A stretch of DNA of 64,000 nt, from the NCBI GenBank assembly GCA_016720805.1, contig JADKJZ010000014.1, positions 124,001 to 188,000 on the forward strand. Reading direction: 5' to 3'. This DNA is from Gemmatimonadota bacterium (GTDB lineage: Bacteria > Gemmatimonadota > Gemmatimonadetes > Gemmatimonadales > GWC2-71-9). Below the pieces are notes generated by a model. That model worked only from the letters and a program-made list of their open reading frames with translations, had not been told where the DNA came from and did not search any database. Below are positions 22,181-31,343 of the stretch, piece after piece. The position numbers and the translations under genes were made by a program. The stretch's first letter is position 1. Every line of letters starts with the position of its first letter.

Positions 22181-23276
22181 GCTTTGCCACGAGGCGCACG
22201 CGCGCCTGGTGGGTCAGCGTGAGGTGGCCGTCGACGAGGACGATGTCCCCCTTCTTGACCGGAATGAGTCCGCTGGTGGTATCGGGCAGCACTTCCATCT
22301 CGCGGCCGTTGCTCTCGCCCCGCTGGATGTATTCCCACATCGCCACGCCGTCGCGCACCACGAAGACCAGCGGGCGGCCATCGCGCTCGATCACCGCGCG
22401 CTGCGGCACGATGGTGCGGTTGGTGAGGCGATTGGCTTCGAGCCGCAGCGAGGCGTACATCCCCGGGCGCAGCATCCCGTCGCCACGCACGCGCACCACC
22501 GCCTTGCCGGCGCGGGTCACGCTGTCGACCATCGGGAGAATGGCGGCGATCGTGCCGCGGATCGGCTTGTCGCTCGTGGCGGCCACGGTGATGAAGGCAT
22601 CGCCACCGACGCGAAGCTTGGCGAGGTCCTGTTCCTGCACCTGCGCCTCCACGCGGAGGTTCATCAGGTCGACCACGACGGCGACTTCGGCGCCGGCACC
22701 GATCCGCTCACCGAGCGAGATCGAGACCCGCTCGACCATGCCGTCGAACGGTGCGAGGACCACCGCGCGCTCACGCTCGAGCTTCGCCTTCTCGAGGCCG
22801 ACCAGCGCGCCGTCGATCCCGGCCTTGGAGCGCATGTAGGCGCGACGCTCGGGGCGCACACTCCCCTCGACGGTCGAGTCGGCCACCACTTCGGAGTTGT
22901 AGGTGATCTCCGCCTGCCGCAACCGTGCCTCGGCCTCCTGCACCGCAAGGTCGAGTGGCTTCGGATCGAGGCGCGCCAGCACCTGCCCCTTCTTCACCCG
23001 ATCACCGGCGCGCACCGTCACCGCCTCGACGGTGCCACCCGTCTCCGCCTTGATCGTCGCCGAGGCATCGGTGCGCACCAGGCCGGTGGCACTCACCGTG
23101 AGGATCAGGTCGCCGACGCGCACCTCTTCGCCCACCACTGGCAGCGTCAGATTCGAGGACGACTGCGACGAATCCTGTGGAATCGAATCGGTCGACTTCA
23201 CGTCACCGTCTTTCTTCCCGCACGCACCGAGGACGAGGGCGGCGAGGAGGAAGCGGGCGGGACGGGCATGGCGCAT
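22161..23276 (-). CDS. RND efflux periplasmic adaptor lipoprotein
   Basis: 371-residue membrane-fusion protein bridging the RND pump to an outer-membrane channel. Signal peptide with lipobox LVLGACGKK, then a lipoyl-like barrel half (SATGLVRTDASATIKAETGG, ... GDRVKKGQVLARLD), a short hairpin region rich in Ala, Glu and Arg, the second barrel half (APFDGMVERVSISLGERIGAG) and the beta-barrel with LRVGGDAFITVAA. First gene of the operon with permeases A and B; the promoter should lie in 23277-23403. Confidence 0.94.
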   Translation of the reverse strand: MRHARPARFLLAALVLGACGKKDGDVKSTDSIPQDSSQSSSNLTLPVVGEEVRVGDLILTVSATGLVRTDASATIKAETGGTVEAVTVRAGDRVKKGQVLARLDPKPLDLAVQEAEARLRQAEITYNSEVVADSTVEGSVRPERRAYMRSKAGIDGALVGLEKAKLERERAVVLAPFDGMVERVSISLGERIGAGAEVAVVVDLMNLRVEAQVQEQDLAKLRVGGDAFITVAATSDKPIRGTIAAILPMVDSVTRAGKAVVRVRGDGMLRPGMYASLRLEANRLTNRTIVPQRAVIERDGRPLVFVVRDGVAMWEYIQRGESNGREMEVLPDTTSGLIPVKKGDIVLVDGHLTLTHQARVRLVAKREGDQN

Positions 23277-23403
23277 GACGAGCCTCAGGGTGCTGGTTCG
23301 GTGGCGTGAAGGTGCCGGCGCTGGGATGATGCATGAGGGAACGGAAGGGACGCAGTCCTAACGCTAACGATGGAGGGGAAGATTCGGTGGGTGGTGGATA
23401 TAC

Positions 23404-23436
23404 GATGATCGATCATCGATCATCGATCATCGATCG
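23404..23436. repeat. GATCATC heptamer array
   Basis: GATGATC at 23404-23410 followed by three GATCATC units (23411-23431) and a partial unit. On the minus strand this array encodes the last residues (PDR) and the TGA stop (23427-23429) of the beta-propeller gene that ends here. It lies between that gene and the start of the efflux operon. Confidence 0.9.
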
Positions 23437-24671
23437 GGCCGCGGGGGGCGAGGGATCAGCGGCCGGCCAGTCGTGTCAATCCGAAAGACGCGAATCCTCG
23501 GCAGCCCCTCGGCGTTCTCATCCTTCAGGTAGACATGGCTCGACGTCCAGAATCCCTCGAGGATCTTCGGGTCCGGCGCGGGCACACTGCCGAGGAGGAT
23601 GCCGTCGGGGGTGAAGACGTCGAGCACCGACGCGGCGCCCTTGGCGCCCGGCCGGGCGACCCAGATCCGCGACGCACGATCGACGGCGACGCCGCTCCAC
23701 TTGGGCCAGGTGGTCGGCAACTGGCTCGGCTTCGCGATCTCGCGCACCGACTTCTCCCAATCCTTGCCCACCCCTGCCACCTCAGCCTCGAAGATCGAAT
23801 CACGCTGGGCTTCCGTGATGGTGATCACCGGCGCCGGCGCGGAGAAGCGGCGGACGGTGTCGTCCTTGGTCGTGGTGACGGCGAGCGTGTAGTCCCCGGT
23901 GTTCCCCGAGACCTTGTGGCGGTCGGGGAGCCAGGCGCTCTCGCCCGAGGGGCGGAGCGGAATCCCCATGCTCATCATCGAGGTGCTGGTGCCCTGCTTC
24001 CGGGTGATCACCCAGTTGTCGTTCGGGTCGGGCGGCGTATTGCTGAACTTGATCGTGTCGACGACGCTGCCGTCCATGCGCGTGACGTAATACGCTCCGC
24101 CGCCGCCATTGCCCGCCTTGCTGGTGTCGTTGAGTTGACCAATGATGCCGACGGTGCCATCGCCGAAGACCGGGAAGCGTGACGTCCACCAGCAGCACTG
24201 CGAGGGCTTCGAGGTGATGAAGGCGCCCGCCGTGGTGAAGGTCGTGGAGCGCGAGTTGTTCGGATCCTGGAGGAAGAGCGTATCGCGCGAGATGCCGAAC
24301 ATCCCGTCGCGGAACTCGCCGGGGCCGTCCCCCTCGCGGCCGATGTTGCGCAGCCACTGCCCGTCGGCACCGTAGACCTTGATCATCGTGGGCGCCTTCT
24401 GGAGCAGATAGATGGTGCCATCCTCACCGGCCACGACAGTGCGCGGATTGCCGATCTCGCCCGGCGATCCTTCCTCGGGGACGATCTCGCGCTCGAGCAC
24501 CAGCCGCCATCCTGAGGTGTCGGCCCACTTGGTCGGGCCGCTGTTGGTCACCTGGATGATGCCACCCGGCAGCGTGTCGATCTTCGCGGTGGCGAGGGCG
24601 GCGTCCTTGGCCGACAGGGAGCAGCCGGCGAGGAAGGCGGCGAGGGCGAGGGTAGGGGCGCGTGTGGTCAT
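23427..24671 (-). CDS. 6-bladed beta-propeller lipoprotein
   Basis: 414-residue predicted lipoprotein (LALAAFLAGCSL, cysteine at residue 17) of the 6-bladed beta-propeller family common in Gemmatimonadota and Bacteroidota. The family signature GREGDGPGEFRD is near residue 112. It opens with ATAKIDTLPGGIIQVTNSGP, closely matching the paralogue at 25671 (GATIDTLAGGIVRVTNHSP). The two genes also share the 5' leader CATCTACCCCC followed by YTATG. Function unknown; the fold usually mediates binding. The C-terminal PDR and stop come from a GATCATC array. Confidence 0.85.
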   Translation of the reverse strand: MTTRAPTLALAAFLAGCSLSAKDAALATAKIDTLPGGIIQVTNSGPTKWADTSGWRLVLEREIVPEEGSPGEIGNPRTVVAGEDGTIYLLQKAPTMIKVYGADGQWLRNIGREGDGPGEFRDGMFGISRDTLFLQDPNNSRSTTFTTAGAFITSKPSQCCWWTSRFPVFGDGTVGIIGQLNDTSKAGNGGGGAYYVTRMDGSVVDTIKFSNTPPDPNDNWVITRKQGTSTSMMSMGIPLRPSGESAWLPDRHKVSGNTGDYTLAVTTTKDDTVRRFSAPAPVITITEAQRDSIFEAEVAGVGKDWEKSVREIAKPSQLPTTWPKWSGVAVDRASRIWVARPGAKGAASVLDVFTPDGILLGSVPAPDPKILEGFWTSSHVYLKDENAEGLPRIRVFRIDTTGRPLIPRPPRPDR

Positions 24672-24721
24672 AAGGGGGTAGATGCCCGAAGCTGGAGGAA
24701 CGTTGCCCGTCGGAACGGTGA

Positions 24722-25680
24722 CTACTGCGTGATGATCCGGTAGACGCGAATGATCGGTCGCCCTTCCGCGTCTTCATCGGGGACCACCACGCGATCCTTC
24801 CCGAAATAGCCATCGAAGAGCCGTGGATGCGCCCGGTTGGCCCGGGCCCCGTCTGGGCTGTGACCAACGCGGCCCAGACGCGCCACGCCACCACGCCCTT
24901 GCTGGTCGCTCGCGAGGAAGAGCCAGAGCGGCCAGTTGGCCGGCAGCTCGGTGGCGACGGCGACCTTCGACCAATCGGCCACGAATCGTCCGGAGGAATT
25001 GGCGCGCGTCACCGCGGCATGCACCACCGAATCACGCTGCCCATGGACGCGGCGGGAGGCAACCGCGAGTATCGCGACTGTCCCGACTCAGCAGCAGCGT
25101 CGGGCGATCGGTTCGGCCCCACGCAATCACGCCGGCCCGCGTCGGCACCTGCAGGACCCGTGGCAGGAGCGGCACCTGGATATTCGCGGCCCCGTTCCGG
25201 CCATTAGGTCGGAGGCCAGATCGGGGCCTGCGGTGCGGTCGCGCACCAGCCGATACATCGATTCGCTTAGCGTGGCTCGAGTCGCACCCACCGGGAAGCC
25301 GTCAACCACACGACCCCGGCCGCCCAGTAGCGGCCACCAACGGGGTGATTGCGGAACGGAGTACACCCGCGCCGAGGCGAGATACCGCCCGCCGAAAAGC
25401 GACAGCCGCGAATTCGACGTCTGCTGGATGGCCACGGTGTCGCCGGAGATGGCGAAGTAGCCCAGGCGGACGTCACCCGGCCCGTCGCCCTGACGCCCGA
25501 TGGTGCGGAGATAGGCGCCATCAGACCAAAGAATGCGCCCGGGGGCACAGCCCGCTCGCACTCGCGCCGGGGTCACGCGCGATGCCGCCAGCCGTCGGCG
25601 GTCGCCGGGGGTCGCCTGCGCCCCGCAGGCGCTACAGCAAGGGACATCACAGCAGACGGTAGCAGCATGGCTAGCGCCAT
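24722..25680 (-). pseudogene. Decayed 6-bladed beta-propeller gene
   Basis: Remnant of a propeller paralogue. An apparent start with signal peptide (MALAMLLPSAVMSLAVAPAG) at 25680 overlaps the stop of the upstream paralogue. The family signature GRQGDGPGDVRLGYF follows in a different frame, the stretch with PLLPRVLQVPTRAGVIAWG in a third, and the C-terminus (DEDAEGRPIIRVYRIITQ) in another, ending at 24722. At least three frame changes are needed, and the total length (about 319 codons) is below that of the intact paralogues (365-415). This looks like genuine decay, not one sequencing error. Confidence 0.75.
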
Positions 25681-26867
25681 GCCCAATCGTGCGACACCAA
25701 CCTCCGACCATCGGGATCGGTGATCAGCACCGCCACGCGCTCCTTGGCCCAGAAGACCGGGTGCCACCACTGCCGGTTCCACCCCGATTGCGGCACGCTG
25801 ACGATGTCGAGCCAACGGCCGTTCCGGTCGAAGAGGTCCAAACGCACGGTGGTGGTGTCGCTGCTCGAGAGCCGTACCCAGCGGCGCCCGTCGCGGTCAA
25901 CCGAAATCTGTTCGAATGCCGGTCGTTCATCGGGAATCGCCGAGGTGAGCAGCGAGGCGCGCAGGACCGGTTCGGGAGTGTACTGCTTGTTGCTATTGAT
26001 CCGGTCGTCGACGATCGCCTGCTTCTCGGCGGCCGAGATGGCGCCGCTGGGTCTCGGGCGCGAGAAGAGCAGGGTGGTGTCCTGGCCGTTCCGTGTGGCC
26101 CGCAGCTGGTACTCGCCACTCCATCCGACCACGAAGCCGCCGACCGGATCGGCGACGCTCATGTCCTGCGGCTGCAGGGGAACCTGCATCTCCATCCGCA
26201 CCACGCTTCCCTCGCGCACCAGCCAGCGCTTGTCGCTCTTGGGGTGTTCGGGGAGGAAGGCGGTGTCGAGCGTGCTGCCGTCGAGCGAGAAACGAATGAA
26301 GCCGCGCCGCGGTGGCTTGGTGGAGTCGGGTGGCAGCATCACTGGGACTATCGCACGGCCGTCGCCGTCCAACCCGATCCGCGAGAAGTAGCGCGGCGTC
26401 GTGGGGCGCTGGAGGAGTGGTGCGCCGGTGGAGATCAGGAAGGTGCCGGCGCGCGCGGCCGAGGGGTCGTGCACGACGAGCGTGTCACCGCGGTAGGCGA
26501 GCCAGGCGGAGCGATACTCTCCCGGCCCCGCACCTTCGCGGCCGACGGTGCCGAGATAGCGGCCGGTCGGGTCGAACCGCATCACTTCCGTCGGCTTCTC
26601 GTCGGCGACGAAGAGGGTGCCATCCTCGAGCAGGATCAGGTCGGCGGGGTCGCGGAGGGCGCCGGCGCTGTCGTCGGCGGGCTGGATGGTTCGTTCGAGT
26701 ACCAGCGACCACTTCCCGCTGTCGGCGGGGGAGTGGTTGGTGACCCGGACGATTCCGCCGGCGAGAGTATCGATGGTGGCACCGGCCTGCCCGGCGTCCC
26801 GGGTCGAGGTGCCACAGGCGGCAGCGAAGAGGCACAGGGCGGCGACGGGGCGCAGAGGAGTCGGCAT
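25671..26867 (-). CDS. 6-bladed beta-propeller lipoprotein
   Basis: 398 residues from the ATG at 26867, which begins a lipoprotein signal peptide (RPVAALCLFAAACGTS). The family signature GREGAGPGEYRS is near residue 118. Blade-like segments such as GTLFVADEKPTEVMRFDPTG are visible. The N-terminal mature region resembles the paralogue at 23427, suggesting tandem duplication with the decayed copy between them. The open frame extends 16 codons upstream but without support. Function unknown. Confidence 0.85.
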   Translation of the reverse strand: MPTPLRPVAALCLFAAACGTSTRDAGQAGATIDTLAGGIVRVTNHSPADSGKWSLVLERTIQPADDSAGALRDPADLILLEDGTLFVADEKPTEVMRFDPTGRYLGTVGREGAGPGEYRSAWLAYRGDTLVVHDPSAARAGTFLISTGAPLLQRPTTPRYFSRIGLDGDGRAIVPVMLPPDSTKPPRRGFIRFSLDGSTLDTAFLPEHPKSDKRWLVREGSVVRMEMQVPLQPQDMSVADPVGGFVVGWSGEYQLRATRNGQDTTLLFSRPRPSGAISAAEKQAIVDDRINSNKQYTPEPVLRASLLTSAIPDERPAFEQISVDRDGRRWVRLSSSDTTTVRLDLFDRNGRWLDIVSVPQSGWNRQWWHPVFWAKERVAVLITDPDGRRLVSHDWAWR

Positions 26868-26966
26868 AGGGGGGTAGATGCGCACGGGGCGGGAATGGTT
26901 GGGGTGGCCGATCACTCCGGCCCTGGCATTGGTTGCGTCCGGGCGCGTGGAATTGCATCATCAGAG

Positions 26967-27467
26967 ATGGTGACCCCCTCGCCGCTGAGCCAGGACCCTG
27001 ACCTGGTGCGCCGCCTGTTGCGTGCCAAGGATCGGATGGACGCCGCCTCGCACGAGCAGTGGCCCGTTGAGCGGCTCGCGCGCGTGAGTGGTGTCTCCGA
27101 GGCACACTTCGCGCGGTCGTTCAAACAGGCGTTCGGCCTGCCGCCGCATCGCTATCTCCTGACGCGCAGGATTGAACGGGCGATGGCCCAGCTGCGCGAC
27201 ACCGAACTTTCCATCACCGAGATCGCCTTCCGCACCGGTTGGGAGAGCCTGGGGACCTTCGGCCGCACATATCGCGACATCACCGGCGAGTCGCCGAGTG
27301 TGACCCGGAAGCGGCTCCGGGAGATTCCGGCCGAGCTGGGCCGGGTGCCGGCCTGTGTCCTCAAGGCGGCGCACCGTCCCGACCTCAACTCCGCAGTTTC
27401 GGAGAAGCGGCGCCAGGCCGCGGGCGATATCCTCTCCGCACCACCTACCGGGAGAGTTCATGAGTGA
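26967..27467 (+). CDS. AraC-family transcriptional regulator
   Basis: 166-residue DNA-binding protein. Two helix-turn-helix units typical of AraC/XylS lie at about residues 30-75 (WPVERLARVSGVSEAHFARS) and 80-125 (MAQLRDTELSITEIAFRTGW ... FGRTYRDITGESP). There is no N-terminal sensor domain; the flanking C-terminal tail is short and unassigned. The start is the ATG at 26967. The 3' end overlaps the VOC gene by eight bases, a common AraC/VOC pairing, so it likely controls its own operon. Confidence 0.9.
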   Translation: MVTPSPLSQDPDLVRRLLRAKDRMDAASHEQWPVERLARVSGVSEAHFARSFKQAFGLPPHRYLLTRRIERAMAQLRDTELSITEIAFRTGWESLGTFGRTYRDITGESPSVTRKRLREIPAELGRVPACVLKAAHRPDLNSAVSEKRRQAAGDILSAPPTGRVHE

Positions 27468-27873
27468 AGGGATTCAAGTCGTCGGACTCTACGTCCGCGA
27501 CCAGGACGAGGCGCTCGCCTTCTACGTCGATCAGCTCGGCTTCCGCGTCCATACCGACGTCCGGAACGGCGACTACCGCTGGCTCACCGTCCAGCACCCC
27601 GACCAGCCGTCGTTCCAGCTCGGCCTCTTCGCCCCGGGGCCGCCGGTGCTCGACGCGGCCACGGCCAAGGCGCTGCGCGAGCTCATCGCCAAGGGCGCCA
27701 TGCCGCCGCTGGTACTGACGGTGGCCAACTGCCGCACCGCCTACGATCGGATGCGCGCCGGTGGGGTTGAGTTCACCCAGGAGCCGATCGACCGCTACGG
27801 CACGGTCGACGCCGGCTTCCGCGACCCCTCGGGCAACGGCTGGAAGATGATCCAGGCGCGAGGTGGCCAGTGA
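27460..27873 (+). CDS. VOC-family (glyoxalase/bleomycin-resistance-like) protein
   Basis: 137-residue protein with two beta-alpha-beta-beta-beta repeats of the vicinal oxygen chelate fold. Opening segment GIQVVGLYVRDQDEALAFYV and closing segment GTVDAGFRDPSGNGWKMIQA are typical. Members are metal-dependent dioxygenases, isomerases or binding proteins; the substrate is unknown. The ATG at 27460 overlaps the AraC gene, and the stop overlaps the next GTG (GTGA), making a three-gene operon. Confidence 0.9.
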   Translation: MSEGIQVVGLYVRDQDEALAFYVDQLGFRVHTDVRNGDYRWLTVQHPDQPSFQLGLFAPGPPVLDAATAKALRELIAKGAMPPLVLTVANCRTAYDRMRAGGVEFTQEPIDRYGTVDAGFRDPSGNGWKMIQARGGQ

Positions 27874-28067
27874 GCCGCCCCGCGTGGCCGCGGCAGCTGC
27901 ACCGCTGGGTGTCGATGCTGTTCACCCTCACGGTGGTGGCCAACTTCGTCGCCATGTCCCGGGGGACGCCGGCGGCGTGGATCACCTACGCGCCGCTGCT
28001 GCCGCTGGCGGTGCTGGCGTTCACCGGACTCTACCTCTTTGCGGTGCCGTATCTGAAGAAGGGGTAG
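27870..28067 (+). CDS. Small two-helix membrane protein
   Basis: 65 residues with two hydrophobic segments (SMLFTLTVVANFVAMS and YAPLLPLAVLAFTGLYLF). Translationally coupled to the VOC gene by a GTGA overlap. Function unknown; similar short proteins accompany AraC/VOC genes, but no role is assigned. The TAG stop at 28065-28067 is immediately followed by a GAGGGGT heptamer array. Confidence 0.75.
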   Translation: MSRPAWPRQLHRWVSMLFTLTVVANFVAMSRGTPAAWITYAPLLPLAVLAFTGLYLFAVPYLKKG

Positions 28068-28106
28068 GAGGTGAGGGGTGAGGGGTGAGGGGTGAGGGTG
28101 AGGGGG
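28068..28106. repeat. GAGGGGT heptamer array
   Basis: Directly after the stop of the small membrane protein gene come GAGGT, three GAGGGGT units (28073-28093), GAGGGT and GAGGGGG. Same unit as in the arrays at 15840 and 56918. Confidence 0.85.
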
Positions 28107-28158
28107 CGGTCATCACCGCTGCCACGCCGCGGTGGCGCCCCGGCTTGGCACCCTCGTA

Positions 28159-28213
28159 GTAGCTTGAGAGGGACTCCTCCAACCGTCGGTTGACCATGAC
28201 GCTGCAGCATCCG
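28159..28213 (+). promoter_or_regulatory. Duplicated leader, copy 1
   Basis: A 55-base block beginning GTAGCTTGAGAGGGAC and running through the start codon to the sixth codon of the downstream gene. It recurs at 30625-30678 with two differences. It holds an inverted repeat CAACC-GTC-GGTTG at 28180-28192, just before the ATG at 28196. Likely a shared regulatory or translational leader; both downstream proteins start MTLQHP. Confidence 0.65.
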
Positions 28214-30583
28214 TCGGCGCCTCGCCTCCCTTGCCTGGTTCTCGCTGCTCTGCTCATGACGCCTCCCGTGGCGCACGCGCACGCGCAGGGCGGCCCGGCC
28301 GGAAACGACTTCGCTGCGTGGGCCGATTCGGTTGCGTCGGCACCATCCGGCGCGGCACTCGACGCACTGCGCGCCAACACTCAGGTTTGGAATGGCGGGC
28401 AGCGCTCGCTGGCCCGCGGCTGGTGGCAGCTCCGGCGCGGCGTCGTGACGGGCAACGCGAACACCGTCGAGGCCGGCATCCGCGTGCTCGTGATCGAGCG
28501 CACCGCGCAGCGGGAGTCGCCGTGGCCGGCGTACTTCCTCGCGCGCGGCTTCCATGACCTGAGCGTGCTTCGTGCGCCGATCCGGAGCAACCTCGCGCAG
28601 CCCGAGGGCGAATCGAACGTCGCGACCTTCTGGCATCTGCTCGTACCATTGATCGACGCGCATCCGGCATTTGCCCCCGCCGCGCGCCTCGCGACCGACG
28701 CGCTCCTCGCGCTTGGCGATCGCACCCTTCGCCCCGATGAGTTGACGGTCCTGCGCACCTTGATGCTGCGCGAGCCGTCGAACGCCGACCTGATGATCGT
28801 GGAAGCACGACGACTTCGCGCCACGGGAGCGATGCCGGCCGCACTGGCCCGTTTCGACGCCGCCCGCGCGAATGGCGGCGACCGCGGCGTCCTGGGCCTG
28901 GAGCGGGCGCGGACCCTTGCGGCCCTTGGTCGGGTGGCGGATGGCGAGGCGGCGTACTGGGAGGGAATGACGGCACTCACGCCGGCCGGGCGCGAAGCGT
29001 ATCGCACCGATCTCGCCTGGTTCGTCCACCCCGATACCCTGGCCCCGTTCGATCAGGTGCCGACCGACTCGGTACGGGCCTGGCTGGGGCGCTTCTGGCT
29101 CGAGCGCGATGCGCTCGCGGCCAACCTCCCCGGCGAACGACTGCAAGAGCAGCTCCTGCGTTGGAACGACGCCTTCCGTGACTATCACGTCCCGCTCCCG
29201 TGGCGCAGGGCACAGTTCGGCCGGGTCGAGCACCTCTTTGAGGAGCTCGACCTCTGCCTCAACAACGCAGGCCGCCGACTGCAGGAGGACCTCGCGCGAT
29301 TGCAGCCAAGCCTGACCGGCGACACGCGCAGTGACGAGCCGATCCTCGACCACCGCGGATTGATCGTGCTGCGGCACGGGCTGCCGGTGCGTCGCGTCCA
29401 CGGCAGGCCAGCAGCCGATACCGACACGACGATCCAGATGATGATCAACCGGCGCGGGACGAACCTGGCGCCAGCGTTGCGTGCGGAGGTGATGGCGGAG
29501 TCGATGCGCTTCAACGAAAGTTGGGTGTATTGGCTGGAAGGACGGTGGCGCACCTTCTCCTTCCGCGGCAGCCAGGCACTCGGCTACCACGCCGCCACCA
29601 CGCTGATGAGTTACCTCCCGCTCACCGATGCGATCGGTCGGAGTTTCGCGGCCGATTGGCAGCTGCGCGTCGGGCTTTCGGAGGAGTGGGCGCGCGCAGA
29701 CGCCCGGTTGCGGGAGCGGCCGACGGCGGGAAATCCACGCGCCATCACCTGCGACGACGTCTTCGGCGCCGCGGTACGCCAGCAGCGGGTCGACGCGGAG
29801 CTCGGCATCGCCACCGACAGCGATTCGCCGCCGATGTACGACCCCTGGCCGTCGGCGATTGCGGTCTACGGCCTCGGGCAGGACGCGGCGACGGGAAAGG
29901 CGTTGGTCGCGCTCGCGATCCCGCGCGACCACCTCGAGAGCACGCCGGTCGGCGACGGTCGACGCGACCAGCCGGTGCAGATCCGCGTGACCGCGTACGA
30001 GCGGAGCAGCGGCCGATTCGTGGCACTCGACTCGCTCCTCCACTTCCTGAGCCGCGACACCGATTTCTCCGGAAGTTTCGTGAACCAGTTGCTCGAGCTC
30101 CCGCTCACGCCCGGGTCCTGGCGCGTCGCCGTGAAGCTGACGCAGGGGGTCGACACGACCGGATCGTATGCGCTCCTGCCGGAGCTCACCATTGGCCCGG
30201 CAGACCGGCTGACGATGAGCGACATTGTGATTGGCCGTGTCGGGGGCGTGCCGTGGCGGACCCCCACCGGCGGGAGCTTCCTGGTCAATACGCTCGGCAC
30301 CTGGCCGCGGACCGAAGAGGCGGTGATCTACTACGAACTGTACGGTGCGCGCGCCGGTGACACCTTGCGGACCAAGATCGAGATCCGCTCGCTCGCACCG
30401 GGGCGCGGGAGTGATCGCATCTCGGCATCATTCCGCGAGGTGGTCGGCGACGGACCGATCTCGGCAGTGCGGCGCTTGGGCCTGGCAGAGCTCCGGGGCG
30501 GGCAATACGAGCTGAAGGTGACGGTCGAGGCGTCGAGCGGTTCGGTCAGCCGCCAGCAGCGGCTGATCGTCACCGTGCCGTAG
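28196..30583 (+). CDS. GWxTD-domain-like exported protein
   Basis: 795 residues with a signal peptide (LPCLVLAALLMTPPVAHAHAQ). The first half is Ala-rich and helical, of tetratricopeptide-like character (for example LARFDAARANGGDRGVLGLE). Around residue 305-330 the sequence SVRAWLGRFWLERDALAANL, followed by DHRGLIVLRHGLP, resembles the GWxTD domain found in exported proteins of Gemmatimonadota, Bacteroidota and Acidobacteriota. The C-terminal third is beta-rich. Role unknown. The ATG at 28196 is preferred over the upstream in-frame TTG because it matches the duplicated leader. Confidence 0.8.
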   Translation: MTLQHPSAPRLPCLVLAALLMTPPVAHAHAQGGPAGNDFAAWADSVASAPSGAALDALRANTQVWNGGQRSLARGWWQLRRGVVTGNANTVEAGIRVLVIERTAQRESPWPAYFLARGFHDLSVLRAPIRSNLAQPEGESNVATFWHLLVPLIDAHPAFAPAARLATDALLALGDRTLRPDELTVLRTLMLREPSNADLMIVEARRLRATGAMPAALARFDAARANGGDRGVLGLERARTLAALGRVADGEAAYWEGMTALTPAGREAYRTDLAWFVHPDTLAPFDQVPTDSVRAWLGRFWLERDALAANLPGERLQEQLLRWNDAFRDYHVPLPWRRAQFGRVEHLFEELDLCLNNAGRRLQEDLARLQPSLTGDTRSDEPILDHRGLIVLRHGLPVRRVHGRPAADTDTTIQMMINRRGTNLAPALRAEVMAESMRFNESWVYWLEGRWRTFSFRGSQALGYHAATTLMSYLPLTDAIGRSFAADWQLRVGLSEEWARADARLRERPTAGNPRAITCDDVFGAAVRQQRVDAELGIATDSDSPPMYDPWPSAIAVYGLGQDAATGKALVALAIPRDHLESTPVGDGRRDQPVQIRVTAYERSSGRFVALDSLLHFLSRDTDFSGSFVNQLLELPLTPGSWRVAVKLTQGVDTTGSYALLPELTIGPADRLTMSDIVIGRVGGVPWRTPTGGSFLVNTLGTWPRTEEAVIYYELYGARAGDTLRTKIEIRSLAPGRGSDRISASFREVVGDGPISAVRRLGLAELRGGQYELKVTVEASSGSVSRQQRLIVTVP

Positions 30584-30624
30584 TGACGGTCGGCTGCCAG
30601 CGCCCCACTCTGGACCTCCTCGAT

Positions 30625-30678
30625 GTAGCTTGAGAGGGACCCCTCCAACCGTGGTTGACCATGACGCTGCAGCATCCG
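30625..30678 (+). promoter_or_regulatory. Duplicated leader, copy 2
   Basis: Second copy of the block at 28159, with one T-to-C change and one deleted base. The inverted repeat is CAACC-GT-GGTTG at 30646-30657, and the ATG of the small membrane protein is at 30661. Conservation covers both noncoding leader and the first six codons. Confidence 0.65.
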
Positions 30679-30867
30679 GCCGTCCAGCGGCTCCTCCAAA
30701 TGGGATTGTTCTACCTCGCCATCCTCGCCTTCTTCGGCGAGCTCCGCTGGGGCTCGAACGCGATGTTTCTCTTCGGGTCGACCTGGATCGGCCAAGCGAT
30801 CGTGACGGTGTTCCTGAAGCCGCGCGATACGAGTGACGTTTCTCCTCGGTCGCCGGAAACCCGATGA
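30661..30867 (+). CDS. Small membrane protein with duplicated N-terminus
   Basis: 68 residues. Its first six residues (MTLQHP) and leader duplicate those of the GWxTD-like gene at 28196; the rest is unrelated and hydrophobic (MGLFYLAILAFFGELRWGS and NAMFLFGSTWIGQAIVTVFL). Function unknown. Coupled to the next gene by an ATGA overlap. Confidence 0.7.
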   Translation: MTLQHPAVQRLLQMGLFYLAILAFFGELRWGSNAMFLFGSTWIGQAIVTVFLKPRDTSDVSPRSPETR

Positions 30868-31337
30868 GCCGTTCAAGTGTCACCACCTGCTGGATGGTGC
30901 TGAGCGCCATCCCGCTCCTCGGCGTCGCCGCCCAGCAGATCGACGTGCGGCCGGCGCCTTCGCAGGGGTGCACGGGCGCACCGACTGCCGACTCCACCAT
31001 CTACGACGCCGACGAGGCATCACCTGGTCCCCAGCTTCGGAGCTTTCGGAGGCTGGAAATGCCGACGGCCCTCCGCGAAGCCGGCGGGAAGGGTGGCGTG
31101 ACGCTGGCCTACGTCGTCAACGCCGATGGCAGGATCGACAGCAGCAACGTGGTGGTGATGACGGTCAGCGACTCGGCGTTCATCGCACCGGCGCGCGCGA
31201 CGGTGCTCGGCTCACGCTTTTGGCCCGGCTGCCGCTCGGGCGTCCCGGTCCGGGTGCAGGTCACCCAGTCGTTCGGCTTCGAGGCGAAGAACTACGACTC
31301 GAGGGGATTTCTTATCCGGCCCAAGCGCGGGGGCTGA
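30864..31337 (+). CDS. Exported protein with TonB C-terminal-like domain
   Basis: 157 residues with a signal segment (WMVLSAIPLLGVAAQ). Residues about 70-150 (LREAGGKGGVTLAYVVNADG ... VQVTQSFGF) resemble the TonB C-terminal fold, in the form often seen in small exported TonB-family proteins without the proline-rich linker. A real energy-transducing role is doubtful because no Pro/Lys linker is present. ATG overlaps the preceding stop. Confidence 0.7.
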   Translation: MSRSSVTTCWMVLSAIPLLGVAAQQIDVRPAPSQGCTGAPTADSTIYDADEASPGPQLRSFRRLEMPTALREAGGKGGVTLAYVVNADGRIDSSNVVVMTVSDSAFIAPARATVLGSRFWPGCRSGVPVRVQVTQSFGFEAKNYDSRGFLIRPKRGG

Positions 31338-31343
31338 GCTTCC

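Noticed and set aside
20186..22222. Plus-strand open frame of about 678 codons over RND permease A
   Set aside because: Antisense shadow; low-complexity Arg/Asp/Glu-rich translation.
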